Part shown: positions 1-9,330 of the stretch, in pieces
How positions within the stretch are numbered: position 1 is the stretch's first letter
Layout: the number at the start of each line of letters is the position of its first letter
Assembly (NCBI GenBank): GCA_002205965.3
Contig: NADL03000740.1
Coordinates: forward strand, 1,178,001-1,242,000
Length of the DNA stretch: 64,000 bases
Direction of reading: 5' to 3'
Source: Kappaphycus alvarezii
Taxonomy: Eukaryota > Rhodophyta > Florideophyceae > Gigartinales > Solieriaceae
Position numbers and translations under genes: made by a program
Notes under the pieces: model-generated
Database searches by the model: none
What the model was told of the DNA's origin: nothing
The model's input: only the letters and a program-made list of their open reading frames with translations

Positions 1-845
1 CTGTAATTGATGCGCGGGGGGACGGGCGACGAGGGGGGAACGGATGATGACACAGGGGGCATAGACAAATCTTCGTTAAACTATGAAAAACTATAATGAT
101 GTGTCGCCTCATCGGCACTTTTGTCGTAGGTTCATCAAGTTTTGTGCTTTTCTCTTCATAGTATCCGTCTAATTCCCTGCTAAAGACCTATTAACAGCAA
201 TACATACTACTTATCTAGGCATGTGTCACATTATCGACACATGCTGACGGCTGTGACGTTCATTAAACTTGCTGACTCCTACACAGTTATTGCTTTATAT
301 CTCTCATGTATCCCCACAAGCATTCTGATTTATAAAATGCTGTGCCGCACTCATCGCCTTGACTACTCTTCAAAGCACTTTTGCAGTGCTTGTTTATTAA
401 AATGTTGCACAAGTTGTAAACAGCGCTGGTTCATAGTTATGTTCCCTAATGCTGTTTTAACCAGCCCAGCCCCATGTTAAGTCTCAATAGGTACTAAAAA
501 ACAGCATTGATGTCATAAAAGCTATCCCTAATACATGGCTGAACCAGAGCTACAGATGAGCTTTGCGATAGCTATCGGTATGCGCCGATAGCGAAGGGGG
601 TGACAGTGTGGATGATTAATAAATTGATTATTTTATTAGATCCTGGTAGTTTTTTCAAATTTTTTGCGGAATCGCGGCAAACATGGTCGGTTCCAAATGC
701 GAATATTCCGGCAAAGACCCCTTTATGACACCAAATATCCCGCTTCTTATATTTTTAGATATGAACAGACCCCTAGTCGGCCTCAGTCGACCGTGACGTC
801 GGACTTTTTTTGAAGGCTTCGACAAAAAGCGGCCGCCGGCGGCTG
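1..845. other. No gene recognised
   Basis: I see no convincing coding sequence or repeat here. An 85-codon open frame at 223-480 (+) has no motif and an ordinary length for chance. Composition is moderately AT-rich with scattered C/G-rich patches, as in other decayed intergenic DNA of the window. Confidence 0.4.
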
Positions 846-902
846 TGCTGGGTGCAAGAGTGACACGGGGCTCACAAATCTTTAATCTTTTTACACAACC
901 GA

Positions 903-1035
903 CCATAATAGGCCATGTCACTGTAACAGCCACAGGCTGCCACCGCAAAGCGCCTTTCTGTTACCGTGACATGACTTATAGAACCGGCCATAATAGTCCA
1001 TGTCACAGTAACAGTTGTGACATGGCTCATTATGG
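903..1035. repeat. Compound direct/inverted repeat, 27-bp unit
   Basis: A unit starting CCATAATAGGCCATGTCAC and ending TGTAACAG is read forward at about 903-929 and again at about 987-1014. Its right half appears inverted at 958-975 and its left half inverted at 1014-1035. The block therefore alternates orientation and could fold into nested hairpins. It might be the end of a small transposable element. No coding frame crosses it intact. Confidence 0.6.
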
Positions 1036-1214
1036 TTTGTTGTACTTGAAATGTTTCAATTTCAAAATAAATACGTAGAACCTATTCTGTTACAAGAGCA
1101 AAAACGGATTTCAGGAACATTACAGTATACCGCGCACGCCATAACCTTCGTCAAAGATCCATACGGCAACCTACCGCACTCTATTAGATTGTTTATCATG
1201 GGGCATTCAAACCA

Positions 1215-1262
1215 AAGAGATCATCCGATAACAGAACGAAGAGATCATCCGATAACAGAACA
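1215..1262. repeat. Two-copy 24-bp tandem repeat
   Basis: The core AGAGATCATCCGATAACAGA occurs twice with a period of 24 bases. The two copies are identical except at the first base of the unit. Nothing nearby explains it; it may be a simple slippage duplication. Confidence 0.7.
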
Positions 1263-1855
1263 GTACGAGTGCAAGTGTCCATACCGTACCCTTACAATGT
1301 CGTGGCACACGACGCGCCTAGTTCTGTTACTCTATTATAACCCCATTTCTAGACTTAGCAGCGTTGCTCTCATAAATAGATGGCAAATTCTACCTGAAAA
1401 ATTTTAACAGGAGTCCGGTGTACGTGCTGTACATTTGGTCCACTATGGGGAGTCATTGAAAACCTTACCAAAGTAACAGAAAAACAAACCTAGAAAACTT
1501 AGGCGTGAATAAGGTGGCATTACCATGCACAATAAGAAGGGCGCCAATGGTCTACACTCCGCGACATCACTAAAAGGCACCCCATTATTTGGCACTAAAC
1601 TACCCAGATTATTAGAAGCACTATTTTACACAAAAAAGAGCCCAGCGTCAGTCTTCTTTGATTAAAACAAGGCCTATAATTGGTGCTTTTCAACAAAAAA
1701 AATAAAGAGTGGAAAGTAAACAAATTGCGGCTAACTTAGGGGGTTGAAATGGCTATAAGGCACTTTGTAATAAAAGCAACAGACGATGGCGTTGTGTACT
1801 CAAACTTCCTCAAATGTAAAGGCAGGATACCAGGTTTATCATAAGTCTCAGTAAT
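1263..1855. other. No gene recognised
   Basis: AT-rich intergenic sequence before the Tc1-type relic. It should contain that element's left terminal repeat if the element was once complete, but I could not identify one. Confidence 0.35.
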
Positions 1856-1859
1856 GCCA

Positions 1860-2800
1860 CACGTAAAGAAAGTAAGTGCTCACGAACAATACCAATTCTT
1901 GGCAATCCAAGCTTTGATCGTAAAGAAGATCGATTGAAGCCGATGCGTGATTCAGAACTCCCTCAAGGACCCCAAAAGTATAAACAAGCATTAAAAAAGC
2001 CCTGAAACCAAAAAGGAGTACAAGAGAACGATGGATAATCATCTCCACCGTGAAGGTCTATGATATCTCCGCCTTTTTGATAAGGTCACTTCTTCGATTG
2101 GGCATATGCACCATTCAAATCCAGCGAGTGTTAAATTCAGAACCTGCTATTTCGTGACACAAAGTGAAAAGAGCACCAAGATTAACACAAAAACCATAAT
2201 AATCTCAGTCTGGAGTTTGCTCTTTCACATATCATCTGTTCTGTGGCCAAATGGGAGAGTGTAATTTTTCAGACGAAAAACGCCTTTGCCTGGATGGCCC
2301 TGATGGTTTCAACTACCGTTGGCATTGTACATAGATGGAAGCATTGATGTTTTTCAGGCGTTATAAAGGATGGGACAGGGTCATGGTTTAGTGCGGAATT
2401 ACAGTTCATGGCCGGACTCGTTTGGTACTCATGGCGGGAAGGCAAGCAACTTCTGAACACTTAAAAATCATGAAATCTGTATTAGTTCCATTTTGAAAAA
2501 AATAAAGTGCAAATTATGTGGACTTATCAACAAGATAATGCTCCGGTTCATATGAGCAAAGATACACTTGATTGGTTTAGAGGACAAAACTTCGCATTAA
2601 TGAAGTGGCCTTCTCGTTCACCTGACTTAAATAGGATAGGTAACCCTTATTCCTGGTTAACAAGTCAGGTTATGAAAGAACCAAACAATATAGCACGGTT
2701 CAAGCTTTGTATGAATCATTGGAGGCTTTTTGGTATAATATGTAGTGCAATGCAAATTGTGCAGTTGTTCCCGTCAAGGTACGGAATCCAGTCAGACAAT
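1860..2800 (+). pseudogene. Decayed Tc1/mariner-type transposase
   Basis: A DDE transposase of the Tc1/mariner superfamily, which cuts and pastes DNA between TA sites. Translated in several plus frames it runs nearly end to end. There is a helix-turn-helix region ending VIQNSLKDP (about 1930-1965), a linker QRVLNSEPAIS (about 2120), the first catalytic Asp in FSDEKRLCLDGPDGFNYRWH (about 2265), the second in QQDNAPVHMSKDTLDWF (about 2525), and the third region RSPDLN followed by RIGN. Families normally have E or D in that last position; here it is G. Several stops and frame shifts break the gene, so it is dead. I found no clear terminal inverted repeats. Identification is firm; boundaries are approximate. 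Confidence 0.85.
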
Positions 2801-4918
2801 GAGTAGACCATCCCACACACAACAAGACTCACAGGTTTTTCGCTGTCTCTCCTTCTCTTTAAGCACCCTTCGATGCAGTTGCACAGCTCATAGATGGCGA
2901 AGAGAAGTTGGAATGGTAGAGCGGGATTAATTCCTTGGACGGCTGGACGTGTATACTTGTTCTCTGTGGTTTCAAGGCAGAGCCTGGAGCCGCAGAATGC
3001 TAGAAAGTTGAGAAGAATCGAACCAAAAGTAATTTAGACACCACCCGTGCAATATTTAACAAAAAGAGAGGTAATAGTGGGTCAGCAGTGCTGCGTATCT
3101 CCTTTGTAGATAAATTTTTTGTCTTGAACGACAAACTTGAAGTTCCTTTTTGTATACAGACGCCGAAGTCTGGGGCTCTAAGTGTACAAAATATCAAAAA
3201 AGAACAATAAAGGGGTTAATATAATATCGAATAGAAATAGGAAAATAGAAGTGGACCCCGGGCGGATAAACGTGGCTATAGCCAAAGATGCCGTTGGCAA
3301 CGTTGCTACAAATTCGAAAGTTGGGAGTCAAGTTCAGAGCCAACAACGGGTTGCTGTTTATTCTAGGGCTCTAGTGACCAGGTAGGTATAAATACTAATT
3401 AGCTTGGTTAGAGTTATCAACGACGGCGGGGTAAGTAAAGTCAATGTCAACCAAGTAAGTTGGATATCAAAGTTAGAGATGAATAAAGCAGACGTTTAGC
3501 CTAATAGGTGTCTTTCTCCTGCGAAAATGTCAGGTCCAAATTGGGGCCAAAGGGGTCGACTTTAAGCGCTCAGGCCCTCTCGGGTGAGCATACTGTACAA
3601 GAGCAATGGTGGGTGACAATCGAAAAATGCCTTACTGTACAGTTTAGTGCCTGTTGGTGGCAGTCCGTCAGCATGAACAAAAATTGGTCCATAAAAAGAT
3701 CACCAAATCAACTCTGCCTGTGGCAGTGCAGTACGAATGCCAATTGCTCTACATAATATACACGATAGTTTGACCTTAACTTTGATTCAATCCATGCCAA
3801 AGCGTTGCATGCAATTGTTGGAGCGTGGCGGTTGTGGTGTAGTGGCACCCTCGCGGTGAACACCGAAGCGGAGTGATGAAAAGGTGATGGCCAAACCCGG
3901 GATGTACTTGGGCGTTGACGGAATGACGTGGCGCGACGCAAACCGAAACGGTAACATTGCTAGGCAGTGTACAAAGGCGTGTACACCGTATGGTAAGAAT
4001 AGTAATGGCAACACTGTACAGGGGTTTAGTGTAATGCGTTTAGTGTAATGCGTAATAATTTGCAGAAATTAGGGGCAGCGTGCACAGGACCATTAGGGTT
4101 ACAGTGCAAGGCCTTATCAGACTCCGGACGGACTTAGCAGGTATTTAACTGCGATCTCCTTCCGGTGCCCGTCAAGTAAAGAGGTAAGCACACTTCCACC
4201 TCGGAGCAACCCAACTACTATTCCTACTTCCCTTTTACTACCGGTTACTCCGCACGGTACTAGTTCCCCTTTGGCTTCTATCGCGTCGTCGCCGTCCCTG
4301 TGTAGTTTCCCCAACCGCAGACCGGTAGGCTCATCCCGAGAGTGAGCCAACCTTGACTTTAGTTTCCCTTGTCCTTCCGATCGGTTGTCCCTCGCAAGTA
4401 GAAGACCTCTACCTTCCAGCTCTACCATGCTACCGACATCCTCGCGTTACCGTACGGAGACGTCTGTCCAGTAACCCGAGTGAACCCTACCGGTTTTATA
4501 CCTCAGCGGTTCTAAAACCAGCTATAGTCTTGATAAAGAACGATATTCTTGCTCTAATTTGAAAGTACTGTAACCTATGTCACCCTAAGTTAGCCTCACT
4601 GTGCTCAATTTCTACCCTTTATTTTTTTTATTAAAATAAACCCATTATAGGTCTTGATTTATTTAAGAAGACTAAATCTGGGCTCCTTTTTATGTAAAAA
4701 TAAGTGTTTATTAAAACCAGGGCAGTTTAATGCCAAATACTGGGTTCCTTATAGTGATGCGCGGAGTTTACGGGAGTAAGGACTCGGATGCATAGTTAAC
4801 TTTCTTCCGCCCTCTTTACTGGAGTAGGCATCTGTTATCCCCTTGTGGGTATGTGTCTGTTTAGCAAGCCCACTTAAATCTTTAAAGATGTCCTAGTTTT
4901 GCTTTCTCTTTCTCTCGG
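2801..4918. other. Unassigned, probably decayed transposon DNA
   Basis: Short open frames only. The longest with an ATG is 103 codons on the minus strand at 4117-4428, rich in Gly, Arg and Leu. It has no motif I recognise and no codon-level support, so I do not call it a gene. Around 3318 the string AGTTGGGAGTCAAGTTCAGA resembles one at about 25300, which may mark a shared old repeat. Confidence 0.35.
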
Positions 4919-4919
4919 A

Positions 4920-5301
4920 TACATGACATGTACCTACTCCCTGGATTCAATGTGCGATCCGCCGTCATTCTTGTGCATCCGTGGTGTGAAATAACGAAAG
5001 CACCGCCCCCTCACCCAGTAGCCTACGACATCACCATATCCTCGCCATTGCAGGACAGCTGTATATCAATGGAGCACGGAAAGCGCAATGCGTTGCTAAT
5101 AAAGCAGAAAAGGGGAAGAAGAAGAGGGACCTAGCCGCGAAATTGACTGCCATTCCTGGACAGTTCCGGTCGGGAAGATCAAGTATTTTTGTGGCGCCAG
5201 CCTTTGAATCCTTAGGATCTCCTCTTCAGACATCATACAAGGTTATAGAGACAACGCGGCATCGTTTTCTTCTCGCAGCGGATGTTCTACTGGAGGAGTG
5301 A
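4920..5301 (+). pseudogene. Non-LTR retrotransposon, C-terminal fragment
   Basis: The translation VAYDITISSPLQDS (about 5015) matches the motif IACDVTVVSPFKDD of the better preserved non-LTR copies further right, and is followed by a basic helix. One frame shift later comes FVAPAFESLGSP, the counterpart of FQPLSFDSWGSP in those copies. The frame ends at a stop at 5299-5301. Only the last part of ORF2 survives, as expected for a 5'-truncated insertion. It belongs to a different subfamily from the copies at 9-18 kb. Confidence 0.6.
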
Positions 5302-6097
5302 AGAACCACTTGTATCAGAATCATAATCAATCTATTCGGTCCACATGTACGGGGTCTGTACTATGTCTTGTCCCGCAACACGCAGATTTCAGTCATCTGA
5401 TTCAAATTGTAGTGAATTTTCAGTTTTGCACATACATACGCACAGTATACATGCACATCGTACTCCTGAATTGATCCTGTAAAAATTCGGCAAATAATTC
5501 TGCAATGAAATTTCAGGAGAGCGATACTGAATTTTAAACGTTGTAAAACAAGTTTTTAGCTTAAGCATTTTCTGAGGTTCAGACGGCGTGAGTATTAGCT
5601 ACTATTCTATAAACTCCCCTCGCTAAGTTCCACGAAGCCTTGGAAGAAAAGTTATGCCCCTGCACCATTCCTTAAAGGCCAAAATATGGCCTTGTCTCAC
5701 GCCCAAGCCCATTTTAGAAAATGGTTATTCATGCTCTCTTAACGCGCGCGGGAAAATGGACATTGCCCGCTCTTTCCGAAAGTACCACTGACACGTCCGA
5801 AGCTTTTATCGCTTTATTCAGCGAACTACTGTAGAGTAATCGCAATTACTCAGTTTAAAGAAGTTTTCCATTCCCTAAACGACGAGGAGTGCACCGCCAC
5901 TTTAGCTTTTTAAAGCCCGACCAACTTACGCTAGTCCCTCTAGTAGCTAAGGCTGATTCTGAGTTTTATACCTACCGTAATCGGCAGTCCACTACCCCCT
6001 CTGACAACCTGTGAAATTTTAAAGCATCTTTTCCCCCATTTTATGGCCAAACGTTAAAAAATTGTTTCGAAAGTAGGCGTCACAACTAAGCGAAATA
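5302..6097. other. No gene recognised; possible 5' part of the Harbinger relic
   Basis: This stretch precedes the Harbinger transposase relic on the same strand, where its N-terminal half should lie. The plus-strand frames here are too broken for me to align. Two similar short strings, TTTTATGGCCAAACGT at about 6040 and TTTTATGGCAAAACGT at about 6163, hint at a small local duplication. Confidence 0.3.
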
Positions 6098-6720
6098 ATG
6101 TGGGGACTTGATAGGATGCCAGATGAAAGAGGCTACCTCATCAAAGAGCAGCTGTCTCCAAATTTTATGGCAAAACGTAGCAAGGTACTCTATGGCAGTT
6201 TCAGAAAGGGTGGAATCCTTGGAAAATTGTGTCGGTTTGTTGATGGGGCTGTGGTTGCCATATCAAGGCCCAAAGTCGACGGCTTCCAGAACGTCGTTCA
6301 CTACCGCCAGAGGGCCACAATGCACTGAAATTATAAGCAACAGAGCTTGTAATTTTAGGGAATTGTGACCTTGCGTTAGATAGCATGTTTTTGTATGTCT
6401 ACGGTCCCTTTGTAGTACGCAGATACGACTGGTGGCTCTATAGTGGGTCCGGATTTGAGGAGCAGTTAGATTCCCATTTGCCATCGGGGGATGAACAGTA
6501 CGTAATATACTACAATAGAAGCTAACGTCCTCGAGTATTCTTAGTGGTTCCATTCCAAGGATCTGCTCCCAATGAGAATCAAAAGTATTTCAACACAGCA
6601 ATGGCACCAGCTGGAATAACATTTGAGTGTATTTTATAAGGAGGGGAAAATGTTTGGGTGTTTTACTTTTGGAAGATATATCCGGTCTATCCCATGGCTC
6701 TCCAGACAACCTATAAGTAA
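6098..6720 (+). pseudogene. Decayed PIF/Harbinger-type transposase
   Basis: Catalytic DDE domain of a PIF/Harbinger (DDE_Tnp_4) transposase. One plus frame reads FVDGAVVAISRPKVDGFQNV (about 6235), the position of the first catalytic Asp. After a frame change the sequence reads YGPFVVRRYDWWLYSGSGFE (about 6395), then EQYVIYYN and FNTAMAPAGITFE (about 6573). The second Asp, normally in a YGDxxY context, is replaced by YYN, and two in-frame stops interrupt the frame, so it is inactive. The tail GGENVWVFYF overlaps a repeat found at two other places in the window. I saw neither the partner Myb-like ORF nor terminal repeats. Confidence 0.75.
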
Positions 6721-7139
6721 GTGAAGCTAATTAAGAGTACCATCTATTACAAACGGAAGGTCCGCGTTCTTCAACCACAGTAGGATCACGTTACTTAAGT
6801 GCGATGCTGCTTAGTAGTGCTTAGAAATGTTTCTACCCCAACCAAGTAGCTTGATACTTCATGGGCAAGCCTCCAACGCTTGCACAGTTATATCGCTGCC
6901 CGAATAGTCCTCTTCAGGAGGCAAACGGGTGCCCCTAAGGTGCGTGCGAAGCTGCCATCCAAAAGTACGCAGCGGAGGGGTGTGAAGAGCGAAACGAGGA
7001 GTGCGCCGGAGCGTAACACTTGGGGCGGAGCAACTTCGCTTGAATCTCAATTCTGGACCACCGCTGGTTTCTGAGTAATCAATGCGGGAGCAGTAAACGA
7101 AGGAATAGCTTTATTCAGTGATGCAGTAAAGTTTTCCAT
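6721..7139. other. No gene recognised
   Basis: Short overlapping open frames on both strands at 6859-7074 have no family features. I see no repeat or RNA gene here. Confidence 0.35.
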
Positions 7140-7430
7140 GATTTTCTATTTCCTTAGCTCTAGCTTGCGTAGCGCTTCGAGCTCCTCCTGACGAGCCTTT
7201 AACTACGCCTCGAACTTCTTCATCTCAAAAAGCGAGTTTCCTTTCTTCTATTTATTTCCGTAGCGCATCAACGGGCTCCAATACAGCTGTAAAAGAAGCT
7301 TCTTTTTCTTTGATTATTGCGAATACATATTTCGTATTCAGTTTATTCGCAAAAGCACTCGTCTTGTTTCCTTCCTCACTCCCGCCCATATCTACATTTC
7401 CGTCTAAAGATGTCCTCCTTATCGCACGTT
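7140..7430 (-). pseudogene. Relic of a charged coiled-coil protein
   Basis: Read on the minus strand, this segment gives SAFANKLNTKYVFAIIKEKE, then with stops and shifts EMKKFEA and KARQEELEALRKLELRK. That is a typical charged helix ending in a stop. Such tails occur in the accessory DNA-binding proteins of several cut-and-paste elements, so it may be a second ORF of an element. It lies directly downstream of the Tc1 relic on the same strand. No named family can be assigned. Confidence 0.35.
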
Positions 7431-7793
7431 GCCTAGTAGAAGCACTCAGCCGTTCCTTCTTCCCGTCCTGAGGCTCGAAACAACAAAATCCTCGATATTA
7501 TTCCAACAGTCCCGGACGCAATTTATGAAGTCGTCCTGATTGCTAAATTGGCCCCCAACCCCGTAAACACGACGTGGCAGTATCAACTAAAAATTGTCGA
7601 TAGGATTTAAATCCGGAGATCGTACAGGCCATTCGCCCCAGGTACCCTTGCCCAAAAGCAGGGTGTCCTGAAATGCTGGATATCTACTGGGACCACTTGC
7701 TACATTGTCGCTATGGCTGCGAGCGGAATACTCGCCACAACAACCAGGTGACTTTACTGGGGAATGATCTTGCAAGAGCCGCCCGACGTCCAT
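7431..7793 (-). pseudogene. Tc1/mariner transposase, C-terminal fragment
   Basis: The minus strand reads LQDHSPVKSP, a worn version of the second catalytic motif, then WPVRSPDLNPIDNF with the third acidic residue as D (the family has E or D). It is followed by VYGVGGQFSNQDDFINCVRD and WNNIEDFV, the conserved C-terminal helices. A stop directly after DNF and shifts elsewhere make it dead. It is a second copy, opposite in orientation to the one at 1.9-2.8 kb. Its N-terminal part would lie above 7793, where a non-LTR fragment now sits. Confidence 0.75.
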
Positions 7794-7799
7794 TCATTG

Positions 7800-8178
7800 A
7801 ACCTCGTTTACACTACCAAAACAGGACAAGGCCGGACATCAGGGCGATGGGAGCTGTCGATGGGACGGATTATTTTGACGTAACCTTCGTCAACCCGCTC
7901 GCTCCCTCCCACGCAAGAGCCAGGGCTTTCAACCCACTCACAAGCCTCAACTCAGCCCACGCAGAGAAGCAGCGGAAATACCAAGGGTTCCTTGGTGAGC
8001 TGCCTGGGAGAAACAGGCTGGTTCCTGTTCCCATCTCAACGCTTGGAGGATGGCATCCGGCGGCGTTCTCCGTCGTCAAGGAACTCGAGAGAACTGTTGC
8101 CACTCGCGCAATGGAACGGCTTTCGAAGGTTACAGGCATTCTTTTACAGCGGCACTCCGCATTGACAGTAACCTCCAA
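7800..8178 (+). pseudogene. Non-LTR retrotransposon, C-terminal fragment
   Basis: The plus frame gives TRPDIRAMG (about 7835), then DYFDVTFVNPLAPSHARAR and STLGGWHPAAFSVVKELE (about 8040). This RPD...DVT spacing and the later Gly-Gly-Trp helix are the C-terminal domain of non-LTR retrotransposons with a restriction-like endonuclease. The frame is open from 7673 to 8362, so this copy is less decayed than most. The start of ORF2 is missing. It belongs to a subfamily distinct from the copies at 9-18 kb. Confidence 0.65.
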
Positions 8179-8334
8179 TGCCGCTTGTTTGCTGGCCTCG
8201 CTTCCATCTTCTGGTAGATTGGAGTGCCATCTACAGTTTTCGACGCATTGTACGGTTTCACAATTGGCTTGGCCATTATACGGTATCTACGCTCAGGTAC
8301 AAATTTACTGGGTACCAACCCACATATCTACCAC

Positions 8335-8395
8335 AGGAATGGAAAATGTCTGGGTGCTTTAATTTTTGAAAAATGTGGTCGGTTGGGGCCGGGGT
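8335..8395 (+). repeat. Dispersed ~45-bp repeat (copies at 6640, 8335, 22900)
   Basis: The string GGAAAATGTCTGGGTGCTTT followed by AATTTTTGAAAAATGTGGTC recurs in worn form at 6640-6690 and 22900-22955, always on the plus strand. At 6640 it forms the tail of the Harbinger transposase relic (GGENVWVFYF), so the repeat may be the 3' coding end of that family. A terminal inverted repeat is the alternative, but no inverted partner was found. Confidence 0.5.
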
Positions 8396-8475
8396 ATCTT
8401 AGGGGGTTACCGATGATGGAAAGTCCTATCTGCCAGCAAAGTTACCTGGAGCATACCACGAGATATGCCCGCCCC

Positions 8476-9279
8476 TTACTCATCCTTCTCCCCCCCACCA
8501 GCCTCTAACCCCTCCAGATCGGCAGCGACATCACGGACGTCTTCGCCGTCCGAAGAGTTGAGATCAGACCAGTCCATCCAGCGAGCAGGCACCCACAAAT
8601 GCTCCGTGCCGTAGGGTCCCATCACAGGCAGGTTAGTGTCCTTCTCCGTGGCCGTAATAATCCCACTCTCGCGCCATGACGTCTGCCCATAGACGCCTTT
8701 GGGTGTTGTTTGGTAATCGGCGGCTTCCACCAAGGTGGAAGAGTAGAGCTTCCCGCCACTAGGTAGCGGGCGCAGGGTGTTCGGTACCACAGGGTAGTTC
8801 ACTATGGGCCTGTTTCTTTGGGGAACAGACGGAGCCGAGTGAGAATCCGACCTTAAGCCATCAAATATTGCGAACAAAAGGTTCAAACCACGCTTTTCTG
8901 TCTTGGACGCTTTCACACGAGGTACCAGATCGCATATGATTGCCGCCACCACGTGACCGATCCCGTAGTCACGCCACACAGTTACACTGTGCAGGCGGGT
9001 GAACCGTTGGAGTTCAGACACGAGGTGCTTGACCTGTGCATGTAGCCCGTTGAGGTCTTCTTTCGGTTCACGGAGCAGGGAACGGACGTCACTTTCTAGA
9101 GCGAAGTAGACCAGTCGCAAATAGAGGAAAGATTCTCCGGGCGGCTTGAGCTTCCGCGGGACGTCCGACCAAGCGGCCTCCGTCCTCGCGAAAGGTGCTG
9201 CGGGATCCTCCAGGGTGTCCAAATGCCAGTCTCCTTCGTCTTCGCCTTCCTCTCCGCAATCGTCTGACGAGTTGAACAT
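8476..9279 (-). CDS. Hypothetical protein, intact 267-codon ORF
   Basis: An uninterrupted minus-strand frame from an ATG to a stop, 267 residues, in a region where almost everything else is broken. The N-terminus is acidic (MFNSSDDCGEEGEDEGDW). The middle is a helical region with VYFALESDVRSLL and VAAIICDLVPRV, then a segment rich in Pro, Tyr and Thr, and the protein ends in an acidic tail. I see no signal peptide, no convincing transmembrane segment and no catalytic motif. It begins 52 bases after the stop of a non-LTR ORF2 on the same strand, so it could be an extra ORF of a mobile element or a young host gene. I do not recognise the family. Its intactness is the main reason to keep it. Confidence 0.55.
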   Translation of the reverse strand: MFNSSDDCGEEGEDEGDWHLDTLEDPAAPFARTEAAWSDVPRKLKPPGESFLYLRLVYFALESDVRSLLREPKEDLNGLHAQVKHLVSELQRFTRLHSVTVWRDYGIGHVVAAIICDLVPRVKASKTEKRGLNLLFAIFDGLRSDSHSAPSVPQRNRPIVNYPVVPNTLRPLPSGGKLYSSTLVEAADYQTTPKGVYGQTSWRESGIITATEKDTNLPVMGPYGTEHLWVPARWMDWSDLNSSDGEDVRDVAADLEGLEAGGGEKDE

Positions 9280-9330
9280 CGGGATGATCTACCACAGTAA
9301 ATTAACCCCCCATTTCCCCCGATTGTGCGA

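Noticed and set aside
1848..2460. Minus-strand frames over the first Tc1 relic
   Set aside because: The plus strand carries recognisable transposase motifs through the same interval.
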